9,865 bases of DNA from Comamonadaceae bacterium (GCA_947377705.1 CANCGU010000084.1:1-9865), one strand, 5' to 3'. Shown: positions 1 through 7,202, counted from the stretch's first letter. Notes: generated by a model from the letters alone, not told the origin. A program made the numbers and translations.

Positions 1-99
1 AATGGCAGCCCATGTGGACGGATATTCGCCACGGTGGTCTTGCAACATGCGAACAGCGCGTTCGCGTACTTCGGGGGAAAAACGATTTGATTTGCTCAT
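1..99 (-). CDS. IS3-family transposase OrfA, N-terminal 33 residues
   Basis: The minus-strand reading from the ATG at 99 gives a peptide starting [19 protein letters not shown] and then a [11 protein letters not shown] segment before leaving the window. This is the usual N-terminus of the small OrfA proteins of IS3-family elements, which carry a helix-turn-helix that binds the element ends. A GGAG lies three bases before the ATG. In this family the catalytic part is made by a programmed frameshift between orfA and orfB; orfB is not in view. Only the beginning is present, so whether the gene is intact is unknown. Confidence 0.8.
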   Translation of the reverse strand, partial: MSKSNRFSPEVRERAVRMLQDHRGEYPSTWAAI

Positions 100-149
100 G
101 GCTCCATCTTCTCAAAGGTTGGAGCCTCCTCAAAACACGGGGCGATTCA
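1..149 (-). mobile_element. 5' end of an IS3-family insertion sequence (partial)
   Basis: On the minus strand the element begins at 149 with TGAATCGCCCCG, continuing through a GGAGG-containing stretch to the start of its first transposase ORF at 99. Beginning with TGA and carrying a GC-rich terminal repeat directly before orfA is typical of IS3-family elements. The rest of the element, including orfB and the other terminal repeat, lies outside the window, so the target duplication cannot be checked. It sits about 70 bp upstream of the small ORF at 219 and may have removed that gene's original upstream DNA. Confidence 0.8.
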
Positions 150-218
150 ATCCACCATCAAGTTGCTTGAGCTGACTAGAGAAAGCAATCCAATTCTTAA
201 TCAGGAAGGTAAATAAAC

Positions 219-333
219 ATGAACACTATTCAAAACACTTACATCAACGCCTTGTTGGCTGATGCGTCTTATGTAAAACTCTTAAAAGATGATGGGACAC
301 CGTTAGACGGCAGAACCATCAGGACCAACCTAA
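219..333 (+). pseudogene. N-terminus of an RTX-like / type I-secreted protein ORF, interrupted by IS5
   Basis: An ATG at 219 follows a good ribosome binding site (AGGAAGG at 203-209). The peptide begins MNTIQNTYINALLADASYV, which resembles from memory the start of RTX-type extracellular lipases or calcium-binding proteins of Betaproteobacteria. The frame enters the IS5-family element and stops inside it at 375-377. Removing the element and one CTAA copy keeps the frame open from 1517 to the TGA at 1600-1602, giving a 66-residue product. That is far shorter than a normal RTX protein, and the part after the insertion (LSGRENQKTRWDG and onward) is not recognised. The gene was therefore either already truncated or is an unrelated small ORF. 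The family assignment is tentative; the interruption itself is clear. Confidence 0.5.
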
Positions 334-348
334 GGATGGTCTGCATAA
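334..348 (+). repeat. IS5 left terminal inverted repeat
   Basis: This 15-bp repeat is identical to the reverse complement of 1498-1512. The CTAA target duplication copy is directly outside it at 330-333. Confidence 0.95.
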
Positions 349-383
349 GTCACCCAATTGAGTGCCTCGTGCGTTAAGTTCAA

Positions 384-1367
384 ATGAAACAAATCAGCCT
401 TGCCACCACCGGATTCGAGCTTGTCACCAAGCGCACGCGTAAGCGTGAATTCCTGGATGAGATGAACCTGGTGATTCCTTGGTCGCAACTTCTGGCTTTG
501 ATTACCCCTCATGCACCTGCTGGCAAGACGGGGCGTCCGCCATTTGCCACTGAGGTGATGCTTCGCATTCATCTGCTGCAGCAGTTCTTCGGACACTCCG
601 ACCCGGCAATGGAAGAGGCTTTGCATGACATCCCTCTGTACCGCGAGTTTGCTCAGCTCGATGCTGGCATCACCCGCCTGCCTGATGAAAGCACCATCTT
701 GCGCTTTAGGCACATGCTTGAGCAAAACGACTTGGGCGTGCAGATTCTGGCTGCAGTCAATGCCAAGTTGATCGATCGCGGTCTGCTGCTCAAGACCGGC
801 ACAGTGGTAGATGCCACTTTGATTGCGGCGCCCAGCTCCACCAAGAACAGCACCGGTGAGCGCGATTCTGAGATGCATCAGACCAAGAAGGGCAACCAGT
901 GGCACTTTGGGATGAAGGCTCACATTGGCGTGGACGCCGAGTCTGGATTGGTTCACACGGTGACGACGACTGCGGCTAATGCACACGATGTGACGCAGGC
1001 GCATGCCCTGCTGCACGGACAAGAAGAAGTTGTGTTTGCCGACTCGGGCTACCGGGGCGTTGAAAAGCGCCAAGAGGTTCAAGACAAGCACGCTGATGTG
1101 GACTGGCAAATTGCGATGATGCCGGGCAAGCGCAAGACATTGGACAAAACGCGGATCAGCAATGCCCTGACGGATCAACTTGAAAAGCTCAAGGCAGGCA
1201 TTCGCGCCAAGGTGGAGCATCCGTTTCGGGTGATTAAGTGTCAGTTTGGACACCGCAAAACGCGTTACCGGGGCTTGGCCAAGAACACCAGCCAGTTGCT
1301 GGTGATGTTTGCGCTGTCCAATTTGTGGATGGTGCGCAAGCGAATGATTCAGGGGCTGCAGGCATGA
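384..1367 (+). CDS. IS5-family DDE transposase (327 aa)
   Basis: The protein catalyses cut-and-paste movement of the surrounding element by binding the terminal repeats and cutting DNA with a DDE metal-binding triad. The N-terminal part (about residues 1-110) is the DNA-binding region, with the GRPPFATEVMLRIHLLQQ segment typical of IS5 transposases. The catalytic core shows D143 in TVVDATLI, D220 in VFADSGYRG and E278 in KVEHPFRVIKCQFG, the family's DDE signature with its YREK-like region. The 327-residue length is normal and there are no stops or frameshifts. The ATG at 384 is the first in frame and lies 50 bp inside the left end. Antisense frames through this gene are long but show no family motifs. 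Confidence 0.95.
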   Translation: MKQISLATTGFELVTKRTRKREFLDEMNLVIPWSQLLALITPHAPAGKTGRPPFATEVMLRIHLLQQFFGHSDPAMEEALHDIPLYREFAQLDAGITRLPDESTILRFRHMLEQNDLGVQILAAVNAKLIDRGLLLKTGTVVDATLIAAPSSTKNSTGERDSEMHQTKKGNQWHFGMKAHIGVDAESGLVHTVTTTAANAHDVTQAHALLHGQEEVVFADSGYRGVEKRQEVQDKHADVDWQIAMMPGKRKTLDKTRISNALTDQLEKLKAGIRAKVEHPFRVIKCQFGHRKTRYRGLAKNTSQLLVMFALSNLWMVRKRMIQGLQA

Positions 1368-1497
1368 GTGCGCCTGCCGCACGGGCGAAGGCCCAGAAAC
1401 AGGTCCCTAGGGGCCGAAAGAGTGGGGAATTGGCGAGGAATTTAACGCTGGTTTCACCATATGAACATTCACACATCAACTCGCGCTTTGGCGGGGG

Positions 1498-1512
1498 TTA
1501 TGCAGACCATCC
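1498..1512 (-). repeat. IS5 right terminal inverted repeat
   Basis: TTATGCAGACCATCC is the exact inverted copy of 334-348. It is followed outside the element by the second CTAA copy at 1513-1516. Confidence 0.95.
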
Positions 1513-1516
1513 CTAA

Positions 1517-1602
1517 GCGGGCGGGAAAATCAAAAAACCAGATGGGATGGCCGGACGCTTACTTTGAATCCGCCTAATAAATACTCAAAGTTTTTTGACT
1601 GA
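1517..1602 (+). pseudogene. 3' part of the ORF split by IS5
   Basis: With the IS5 element and one CTAA removed, the reading frame that started at 219 continues here for 28 codons without a stop and ends with TGA at 1600-1602. The residues (such as QKTRWDGRTLTLNPPNKYSK) match no family I recognise. The continuing frame could be chance over such a short distance. The end of this ORF overlaps a promoter-like sequence for the next gene. Confidence 0.4.
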
Positions 1603-1624
1603 TACCATCGCAAACCAATAATTT
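1595..1624 (+). promoter_or_regulatory. Candidate sigma-70 promoter of the AraC-family gene with inverted repeat
   Basis: TTGACT (1595-1600) is followed after 18 bp by TAATTT (1619-1624), a fair match to -35 and -10 boxes that would start transcription some 15-20 bp before the ATG at 1649. A 7-bp inverted repeat, CCATCGC (1605-1611) and GCGATGG (1630-1636), brackets the -10 box, where a repressor or autoregulator could bind. This is read by eye only, with no experimental support. Confidence 0.35.
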
Positions 1625-1648
1625 CTAAGGCGATGGATTGGGACAAAC

Positions 1649-2671
1649 ATGAATTACAACGTGCGAACACCTGCGCTTGCCATCGCAGCTGAAAGCCTAG
1701 TGGCCGAGCGGTATTTGTTGCTGGACTCGACGGATTGGGACGAAATTCAACAACAGACCAACCGCGTCTTTCTTCCCTATCAAGTGATGCCGACCGGCAA
1801 AATCGTCCGGCCTCAATCGCTGTTGCATTCGGTAGGGATTGGCCGCTTTACCCTAAGTCGCTTCAAATACGGTGTGCCCATACGGACCAGCCATTTCAAC
1901 CGCAGTGCCGGTGTGGGTGCTGTGCTCACCGGCCTCAGTGGTAGCGCTCGCCACATCATCGGCAAACACCAGACCACTGACACCGCGCGTGGGGAAGCCT
2001 TTGTGGTGGACATTTCTCAGGTGCAAGACTACGAAGTCAGCTTTGATGAACAGCATCTACAACTCAATTGCATGTTTCCACATGCCTTGTTGAGCGACTA
2101 TTTCGTCAAACTCTATGGCACTGAGGCTGATGCACGGATGTGGCAATTCGCCTTCAAGCTTGAAGCCAGCAATACCGCTTGGCATAGTTTGCTCATGTAT
2201 TGCAGCCAGTGCATCGACCAGTTCCCTGAGGCGATGACCCATGGCGCGCTAGGGCGACGACTAGAGGAGCTAATCGCCGCACACCTGTTGACCCAATGGC
2301 AGCAGCGTTTGACTGAGGGCAAACCGTTCGTTACTTTGGATCTGTCGCCGCGCCATGTGATGCGTGCGGAGCGATATGTGCAAGAGCACGCACGCTTTTG
2401 TCCCACGTTGACTGACATTGCCCAAGCCGTGGGTGTCAGTGTGCGCACGCTGAATGCGTCATTTCGGGCCTATCGCCAAACAACGCCCATGATGCTCTTG
2501 CGCGAAGCCCGCATGAATGGGGTGCGCACGGCGTTACTTCAGGCGCCCGAGGGTGCGTCGGTTCGCTCCATTGTTTTGGACTGGGGATACTTGAACATGG
2601 GTATGTTTGCGGGTGATTACCAACGTCGATTTGGAGAGTTGCCTTCCACGACATTGCGGCGCAACAAATAA
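1649..2671 (+). CDS. AraC-family transcriptional regulator (340 aa)
   Basis: This cytoplasmic DNA-binding regulator has the usual two-part layout. An N-terminal AraC-binding-like sensor domain spans about residues 20-220, and a C-terminal AraC/XylS DNA-binding domain about 233-340. In the latter, the first helix-turn-helix is LTDIAQAVGVSVRTLNASFR (254-273) and the second is around VRSIVLDWGYLNMGMFAGDYQRRFGELPSTTLR (305-337), with the characteristic F..Y.RRFG..P motif near the end. The length is normal for regulators that carry this sensor domain. The ATG at 1649 lacks a strong Shine-Dalgarno sequence. The gene lies 147 bp upstream of, and on the same strand as, an exported hydrolase gene, so that gene is the obvious candidate target. 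IS5 inserted 137 bp upstream could have changed its expression. The ligand cannot be inferred. Confidence 0.9.
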   Translation: MNYNVRTPALAIAAESLVAERYLLLDSTDWDEIQQQTNRVFLPYQVMPTGKIVRPQSLLHSVGIGRFTLSRFKYGVPIRTSHFNRSAGVGAVLTGLSGSARHIIGKHQTTDTARGEAFVVDISQVQDYEVSFDEQHLQLNCMFPHALLSDYFVKLYGTEADARMWQFAFKLEASNTAWHSLLMYCSQCIDQFPEAMTHGALGRRLEELIAAHLLTQWQQRLTEGKPFVTLDLSPRHVMRAERYVQEHARFCPTLTDIAQAVGVSVRTLNASFRAYRQTTPMMLLREARMNGVRTALLQAPEGASVRSIVLDWGYLNMGMFAGDYQRRFGELPSTTLRRNK

Positions 2672-2752
2672 ACATGGGCTGAACGCGCCAAAGATATTTG
2701 CTATTTTTGGATATTCGTTGCCAATCGTGGGTACTGCGCATGTCTGTGTCAC

Positions 2753-2781
2753 TTGAAGATATGAGTCGCTGGTCGTATGGA
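2753..2781 (+). promoter_or_regulatory. Candidate promoter of the alpha/beta hydrolase gene
   Basis: TTGAAG (2753-2758) and TATGGA (2776-2781) are separated by 17 bp and lie 37-65 bp before the hydrolase ATG. The -10 box is weak, as is common for promoters that depend on an AraC-type activator. The upstream stretch 2691-2716 contains a directly repeated GATATT (2692 and 2710 region) that might be part of a regulator site. All of this is inference by eye. Confidence 0.25.
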
Positions 2782-2817
2782 TGCGGCTGGTTTTTATAAC
2801 TTCAAAGAGACACTCAC

Positions 2818-3864
2818 ATGACATCATCTTCCAATGCGGCAGGACGCCGCCAATTTTTGTACCGTTCCGGCCAAGGCATTGCCGGCCTTGGCACTGCAGC
2901 CCTTGTGGGGGCTTGCAGTGGTGGAGGGTCGGCTGCGATGGCTGACTCTTGCACCCTTGTTGCCTCCAAGCCTTTGAGCTTTGTCGATGCGGCCGATAGC
3001 AAAACAAGTTTGGTCACAGGTGGTGCCGTTGCAGGTGCAAGCACGATGCACATCAGTGTGCGCGAGTATGGCAACCCCAACGCCACAAAAGCCATTTTGT
3101 TCATTCACGGATTTAGTCAAAATCACCTGTGTTGGTACAACCAATTGGCCAGCAAAGAGTTGTCTGGCTACCGCTTGATCGCCATAGATTTGCGTGGTCA
3201 CGGCAACTCAGACAAGACGGTGCCCACAACGCTGGCAACCGGCAATGGCTATGCGCCAGATGACTATGCGGACGACATCAAAGCGGTCATGGATGCTAAA
3301 AACTTGGTCAGGCCGGTGTTGGTCGGTTGGTCCTATGGTGGCATGGTCATATGTGACTATTTGCGCAAATACGGCACAACCAATGTGGGCGGGTTGAATT
3401 TTGTCGGTGCCGCATCTCGCCTAGATGGCGCAGGCAAGCATACGACGGACCATCTGGGCGCAGGTCTTCTCGACAACGTTCCTGATTTGCTGACCGAGGA
3501 CGCGGCGATCAATTTACGCGGCACCATCAACTTCCTCAATGCCTGCGTTGCAAAACCACTGTCGCAAGACGACTTCGCCATGATGCTAGGCACCAACATG
3601 CTGGTGCCTGTGTCGGCAAGGCTGGCTTTGCTGCTACGCCCCGATGTGAAATACGACGAGTCGCTTTTGAAAGGCATGACGCTGCCCACGCTGATCACGC
3701 ACGGCACGGCGGACAAAGCCGTATTGCCAGCTAGCGCAAGAGCCATCAACGCGGCCATCACGGGGTCTGAGCTGTCTCTGTACGAGGGTATCGGGCACGC
3801 TACATTTTTGGAGGAGCCCGCGCGCTTTAACAAAGAGCTGGCGGCCTTTAGAGCGAAGATCTAA
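2818..3864 (+). CDS. Exported alpha/beta-fold hydrolase, Tat signal with possible lipoprotein anchor (348 aa)
   Basis: This serine-nucleophile hydrolase of the alpha/beta fold resembles esterases and cofactor-free haloperoxidase-like enzymes; the substrate is unknown. The N-terminus has a twin-arginine motif (GRRQFLYRSG, R10-R11), a short hydrophobic stretch (residues 19-31) and a lipobox-like ALVGAC with C33, followed by a flexible SGGGSAA stretch. Export by the Tat pathway and lipid anchoring are therefore likely. Catalytic features are an oxyanion-hole HGFSQN (97-102), the nucleophile elbow GWSYGG with S172, an acid in HGTADKAV (D299) and H327 in GIGHATFLEEP. The triad is complete and the length is normal. 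AAAGAGA (2802-2808) before the ATG at 2818 is a modest ribosome binding site. The AraC-family gene upstream is a plausible regulator. Both genes survive intact between insertion sequences and gene fragments. Confidence 0.9.
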   Translation: MTSSSNAAGRRQFLYRSGQGIAGLGTAALVGACSGGGSAAMADSCTLVASKPLSFVDAADSKTSLVTGGAVAGASTMHISVREYGNPNATKAILFIHGFSQNHLCWYNQLASKELSGYRLIAIDLRGHGNSDKTVPTTLATGNGYAPDDYADDIKAVMDAKNLVRPVLVGWSYGGMVICDYLRKYGTTNVGGLNFVGAASRLDGAGKHTTDHLGAGLLDNVPDLLTEDAAINLRGTINFLNACVAKPLSQDDFAMMLGTNMLVPVSARLALLLRPDVKYDESLLKGMTLPTLITHGTADKAVLPASARAINAAITGSELSLYEGIGHATFLEEPARFNKELAAFRAKI

Positions 3865-3865
3865 A

Positions 3866-4011
3866 GCCACTGAATACACCCAAGCCAAGGCCACCTTGGA
3901 AAAGCTGCCCCATGAGAGAGCGGTGGACTTTGCCAAACGCTACAAGAAGAAGACTACGTTCAAGCGAACTATCAATCGCAAAGGCGTTGCCAAGGTGCAA
4001 CCAGGCACAGC
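3866..4011 (+). pseudogene. Coding-looking fragment cut by IS21, possibly from an HlyD-like gene
   Basis: Directly after the hydrolase stop, a different plus-strand frame stays open for 53 codons (3866-4027) with no start of its own. It contains residues such as KATLEKLPHERAVDFAKRYK and GVAKVQPGTA and stops just inside the IS21 end. If the IS21 element and one copy of a 3-bp AGC repeat are removed, this frame runs straight into the HlyD C-terminal codons at 6692. The GV-V-PG-A pattern just before the junction fits the last strand before the conserved AEIKTG of HlyD proteins. The more upstream residues are not convincingly HlyD, so the fragment could be from another source. Confidence 0.4.
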
Positions 4012-4026
4012 TGTCTGCGCCGCTTG

Positions 4027-4062
4027 AATATTGACCCATCCTGCCGATCCAATATTGACCCA
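4027..4062 (+). repeat. IS21 terminal repeat pair, istB side
   Basis: AATATTGACCCA occurs at 4027-4038 and again at 4051-4062. The inverted counterparts are at the istA end (6631-6683). Paired repeats at each terminus are characteristic binding sites for the IS21 transposase. Confidence 0.8.
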
Positions 4063-4148
4063 GGGCGTGTTGCTAATTTTTGAATCAGCAATTGTGGATA
4101 AGTTTACTCAATTACTTGTTTTGACTTTCCTTTCCCTATCTCTGATGG

Positions 4149-4199
4149 CACGCAGAGGAAGCAGCGAAGGGCGTAGCCCGTAGCGGATTCCTCTGCGTG
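4149..4199 (-). terminator. Hairpin directly downstream of istB
   Basis: CACGCAGAGGAA (4149-4160) and its exact inverted copy TTCCTCTGCGTG (4188-4199) form a 12-bp stem. The 27-base loop contains a smaller GGGC-GTA-GCCC stem. It begins 9 bp after the istB stop codon and could end or stabilise the istAB transcript. There is no clear T-run, so it is not a classical intrinsic terminator. Confidence 0.45.
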
Positions 4200-4208
4200 T
4201 GAGCGCCC

Positions 4209-5057
4209 TCAGAACGGCTCGTCTTGTGCGTCTACCTCCTGCAGCTCCGGCGCCGCCAAGCCGCCTTTGCGAGCGCTTTCCCTGGCCTTGATGCGCGTCT
4301 TCGCCGCCAGCGTGCTGTGCCTAAAGCGAAACGACTCGTTACCGGTCTCCACGATGTGACAGTGATGCGTCAGCCGATCCAAGAGTGCCGTGGTTATCTT
4401 GGCGTCGCCAAACACCGCTGACCACTCCGAGAAGCTCAGGTTGGTGGTGATCACAACGCTGGTGTGCTCGTACAGTTTGGACAGCAGGTGAAACAGCAAT
4501 GCCCCGCCGGCCTGACTGAAGGGCAGATAACCCAGCTCGTCAAGAATCACCAGGTCCAGCCGCAGCAACGCCTGTGCAATTCGGCCAGGTTTACCCTCGC
4601 GCTTCTCTTTTTCTAACTCATTGACCAAGTCGACCGTAGAGTAGAAACGCACCCGTTTGCCTTTGGTTGCAATACCGGCCACCCCAATGGCTGTGGCCAA
4701 GTGCGTCTTGCCCGTGCCCGGCCCACCAATGAGCACCACGTTCTGCGCCGTGTCGGTGAACGACAGCGTCGCCAACTGCTTGACCAACCGTTGGTCCACC
4801 TTGGCGGCCTCGAAGTCAAAGCCGGCAAGATCCCGGTGCAGCGGGATCTTGGCCGCCTTCATCTGGTGGCGCACCGAGGCCATGGCCCGCTGCGTGTGCT
4901 CGGCCTGCAGCAAATGCTCGATCAACCAACGCGAAGTTCGTACACCTAGATCTGTAGACATTCCAGGCGGCATCCCTTCTTGGCTCGTCAAGTCAGCCCA
5001 GGCCCCAGCCATGCCGTGCAGGCGCAGCTCTTTGAGTTCTGCTGCGACGTCACGCAT
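4209..5057 (-). CDS. istB: IS21-family helper ATPase IstB (282 aa)
   Basis: IstB is a AAA+ ATPase related to DnaC that helps the IstA transposase choose and capture target DNA. The sequence shows a Walker A motif GGPGTGKTH (111-119), a Walker B motif [10 protein letters not shown] (169-178, with D173 and E174), a sensor-like [10 protein letters not shown] (203-212) and a conserved [14 protein letters not shown] (224-237). The N-terminal part is the IstB-specific helical region. The length is somewhat above the usual 250-260 residues because of a C-terminal tail rich in charged residues. Its ATG overlaps the last 8 bp of istA, which suggests coupled translation. The gene is intact. Confidence 0.95.
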   Translation of the reverse strand: MRDVAAELKELRLHGMAGAWADLTSQEGMPPGMSTDLGVRTSRWLIEHLLQAEHTQRAMASVRHQMKAAKIPLHRDLAGFDFEAAKVDQRLVKQLATLSFTDTAQNVVLIGGPGTGKTHLATAIGVAGIATKGKRVRFYSTVDLVNELEKEKREGKPGRIAQALLRLDLVILDELGYLPFSQAGGALLFHLLSKLYEHTSVVITTNLSFSEWSAVFGDAKITTALLDRLTHHCHIVETGNESFRFRHSTLAAKTRIKARESARKGGLAAPELQEVDAQDEPF

Positions 5058-6585
5058 GGCTCAGTCCCTCCACCGCGTTATCGTTACCGCCACCACGCAA
5101 ACTGTCGTAACGCCCAGTGTTGGCCAACGGGACCTCTTTCAATTGCAAGCTGGTTTGAACATTCGGCGGCAACTCAGCCGCGTTCAAGCGCGCCAACACG
5201 TTCAGAACGTGCTCCGTGCTGAGCACGCCTGACTCGATCACCAACTCCACCGCCACCAGCACCTCTGGCAGGCCGTGGCTGGTCACGCAGTTGAGGACCT
5301 GTGCCATGATTTTGTCACCACCATCGCGCTGCATCAGCCCTTGTCGCAGGCGCTGCAGTGGCGCTGGCATGTCCGCAAACGGCGCCCCATTTCTCAACGC
5401 CCCAGGCTTGCGCTGGATCAGCGCAATGTAGTGCTGCCAGTCATAACAAATATGCCCGTGATTGGCGACTCGCGCATGCCTAGCCACAATGGCCTCATCG
5501 CTGGCAACCTCCACCCGGCTTGGGTACAGCCGGGTGCTCACTCGCTGGCCCGCCAGCTCACACGGCACCGAGTAGCGGTTCTTTGCCACGGCCACTAAAC
5601 ACGTGCTCGAGACCTTGGCCGAGCGCTCGACGTAGCCATCAAACGCCGTCGGCATCGGCATGAGTTCACCGCGCTCTTGCTCGAGCATTTCTGCAACGCT
5701 GAACGTCTTGTACTCAGGGTGGCGGATCTCGCCCCACAAGGCACGACAGCGCTCACCCAGCCACGCGTTGAGTTCCTCAAAGCTGTGCCATTTGCGGGCC
5801 TGCGCATCTATCCATATGCGCCGGCGGCTGTCCTGCACATTCTTCTCGACCACACCTTTCTCCCAGCCGCTGGCCACGTTGCAAAAGTCAGCGTCAAACA
5901 AATAGTGCGCACACATCACCGCAAAACGGGCATTGACTATGCGAGCCTTGCCTTGTTTGCCACGGGGGACCTTGTCCACCGCCGTCTTCATGTTGTCGTA
6001 AATACCCCGCCGAGCCACGCCGCCCAAAGCTGCAAAGGAGCGGGTGTGAGCATCAAACAGCATCTCGTGCCCCTGGCTGGGGTAGGCCACCAGCCAGAAC
6101 GCCCGGCTCGCGCACAGCTTCATGTGCGAGACCTGCATCCGGTGGTAGATGCCACCCACCACCAAGCCCTCTTCGCTCCAGTCAAACTGGAATGCCTCGC
6201 CCAGCTCAAACCTCAAAGGCACAAATGCTTTCACACCCTTGCCAGCGTCACTGCGCCAAGCCCGGATGAAGTCCGTGACACGGCTGTAACCACCCTCGTA
6301 ACCGCTAAGTTTGATTTGCACAAACAACGCGCGTGCCGTGCGCCGATTCTGTTTAGCGCGCTGCGCATCGGCGGCAAGCGAGCGCTCAAGCTCTGCGGCA
6401 AACCCACTGAGCTTGCTAAACACCGGCGCGCGGCTGTAGACCGGCTCCTGCACATCCCCCGGCTCTCGCAACCAGCTGCGTACCGTATTGCGCGACAGCC
6501 CCGTGCGCTTGGCAATCTCGTGCAACGACACCTTGTCGCGCAAATGCATCCGCCTGATTTTTCCCAACATTTCCATAGTGATCAC
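5050..6585 (-). CDS. istA: IS21-family transposase IstA (511 aa)
   Basis: IstA is the DDE transposase of the element. The N-terminus has a helix-turn-helix ([19 protein letters not shown], 21-39) for binding the terminal repeats. The catalytic core has D135 in [12 protein letters not shown]197 in [13 protein letters not shown] and E247 in [14 protein letters not shown], matching the IS21 triad. The C-terminal part contains the beta-barrel-like region [14 protein letters not shown]. No stop or frameshift is present. Translation probably starts at the GTG at 6585: GGAG lies 8 bases upstream, although an ATG three codons later is also possible. The stop codon overlaps the start of istB. Confidence 0.95.
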   Translation of the reverse strand: MITMEMLGKIRRMHLRDKVSLHEIAKRTGLSRNTVRSWLREPGDVQEPVYSRAPVFSKLSGFAAELERSLAADAQRAKQNRRTARALFVQIKLSGYEGGYSRVTDFIRAWRSDAGKGVKAFVPLRFELGEAFQFDWSEEGLVVGGIYHRMQVSHMKLCASRAFWLVAYPSQGHEMLFDAHTRSFAALGGVARRGIYDNMKTAVDKVPRGKQGKARIVNARFAVMCAHYLFDADFCNVASGWEKGVVEKNVQDSRRRIWIDAQARKWHSFEELNAWLGERCRALWGEIRHPEYKTFSVAEMLEQERGELMPMPTAFDGYVERSAKVSSTCLVAVAKNRYSVPCELAGQRVSTRLYPSRVEVASDEAIVARHARVANHGHICYDWQHYIALIQRKPGALRNGAPFADMPAPLQRLRQGLMQRDGGDKIMAQVLNCVTSHGLPEVLVAVELVIESGVLSTEHVLNVLARLNAAELPPNVQTSLQLKEVPLANTGRYDSLRGGGNDNAVEGLSHA

Positions 6586-6630
6586 CTTTGTTGCTCCTGC
6601 CCAAAATTAAGGCAGAGCCAGTAAAACACC

Positions 6631-6683
6631 TGGGTCAATTTTGAGTCGGCACAACCTCTTTTAGTGGGTCAGTTTTCAGTCGG
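6631..6683 (-). repeat. IS21 terminal repeat pair, istA side
   Basis: TGGGTCAATTTTGAGTCGG (6631-6649) is repeated as TGGGTCAGTTTTCAGTCGG (6665-6683) with two mismatches. These are the inverted counterparts of the repeats at 4027-4062 and lie between the istA start and the end of the element. Confidence 0.8.
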
Positions 6684-6691
6684 CGCCAACA

Positions 6692-6782
6692 AGCTGAGAT
6701 CAAGACAGGCCAACGCCGCATCATTGAGTATTTGATTAGCCCGATCGAGCGGGCGGGTCGCGAGAGTTTGAGGGAGAGATAG
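6692..6782 (+). pseudogene. C-terminal fragment of an HlyD-family type I secretion membrane fusion protein
   Basis: Immediately outside the IS21 end the plus strand reads AEIKTGQRRIIEYLISPI and ends with ESLRER before TAG at 6780-6782. This is the highly conserved extreme C-terminus of HlyD/LapC-type periplasmic adaptor proteins, which link the inner-membrane ABC exporter to the outer-membrane TolC channel of type I secretion systems. Only about 30 residues remain, so no functional adaptor can be made. The frame is open back into the IS21 end and, with the element removed, joins the fragment at 3866-4011. No ABC exporter or TolC gene is in the window. Identity of the fragment is strong, and loss of function is obvious. 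Confidence 0.85.
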
Positions 6783-6898
6783 AAATATTTCTTATTTTCC
6801 TCAACACCGCATTCAATTTGCCAGCACTTCGACGGTAGCAGCGATGGCTAACGGCATGGAAATGCAGCTCGGAAGGCTGGTCAATCTGGTCTCCAAAC

Positions 6899-7168
6899 TC
6901 ATGGTCGAGGCCAGAACAACGCATTCAAGGCGTGCAAGCGATCTGGGTGTTCGATCATGTCGCGGGACAGAAAGCTCAAAAATTGACCGAGCACAGGGTC
7001 ATGGGTCTGAGAGACTTTCAGCACGACTTAGAACCACCTCCCCATTGGGGCGGATGGAGTAATGAACCTTGTCGCGTTTACCCAAGCGAAGACTGCGTCG
7101 CACCATTTCTGGCACCTTGGTCTGGTAGCGGTCGATCAGCGTGGATTCAACTTCGGGGTAGCTGGCAT
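6899..7168 (-). pseudogene. Frameshifted PrlF-like antitoxin gene
   Basis: On the minus strand a GGAG (7173-7176) precedes an ATG at 7168 that starts MPATP. A one-base shift near the GGGG run at 7154-7157 is needed to enter the frame VESTLIDRYQTKVPEMVRR followed by LGKRDKVHYSIRPNGEVVLS, which is the SpoVT/AbrB-like swapped-hairpin DNA-binding domain of PrlF antitoxins. A stop follows at SDP. A second shift near 6998-7002 restores DPVLGQFLSFLSRDMIEHPD, the helical continuation of the same family, before a stop at 6899-6901. PrlF normally neutralises the YhaV ribonuclease toxin and represses its own operon. No yhaV is found downstream, where the HlyD fragment and IS21 lie instead. Two frameshifts and loss of the C-terminus mark it as dead. 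Confidence 0.8.
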
Positions 7169-7202
7169 GGGGTCTCCAGTTCAGAGAAGATGCCCAATGG
7201 TG

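Larger units (their letters stand above)
334..1512 (+). mobile_element. Complete IS5-family insertion sequence (1179 bp)
   Basis: The left end GGATGGTCTGCATAA (334-348) is matched exactly by its inverted copy at 1498-1512. Both ends are flanked by CTAA (330-333 and 1513-1516), a 4-bp duplication of the YTAR type preferred by the IS5 subgroup. One transposase gene fills most of the element. About 130 bp of noncoding DNA follow it. Intact ends, an intact transposase and a perfect duplication point to a recent, probably still mobile insertion. Confidence 0.95.
4012..6691 (-). mobile_element. Complete IS21-family insertion sequence (about 2680 bp)
   Basis: The element carries overlapping istA and istB genes on the minus strand. 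Its ends have the multiple terminal repeats typical of the family: TGGGTCA-type units occur twice at each end in inverted orientation (4027-4062 and 6631-6683). The outermost copies align from TGTCTGCGCCG at 4012 and from TGTTGGCGCCG read backwards from 6691, giving TG...CA termini. AGC flanks both ends (4009-4011 and 6692-6694) and could be a short target duplication, though IS21 elements usually make 4-8 bp; the exact boundaries may be off by a few bases. Confidence 0.85.

Noticed and set aside
330..1382. 350-residue minus-strand ORF through the IS5 transposase
   Set aside because: It is exactly antisense to a clear DDE transposase and shows no recognisable motif; long antisense frames are common opposite IS5 genes.
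2534..3007. Minus-strand ORF across the regulator-hydrolase intergenic region
   Set aside because: Its two ends lie antisense to two well-supported genes, and no domain or ribosome binding site supports it.
5677..6624. 315-residue plus-strand ORF opposite istA
   Set aside because: It is the antisense shadow of the intact IS21 transposase and has the low-complexity composition expected of such a frame.
4012..6691. CRISPR-like repeats at the IS21 ends
   Set aside because: Only two repeat units exist at each end, they are inverted between the ends, and they fit IS21 transposase binding sites.
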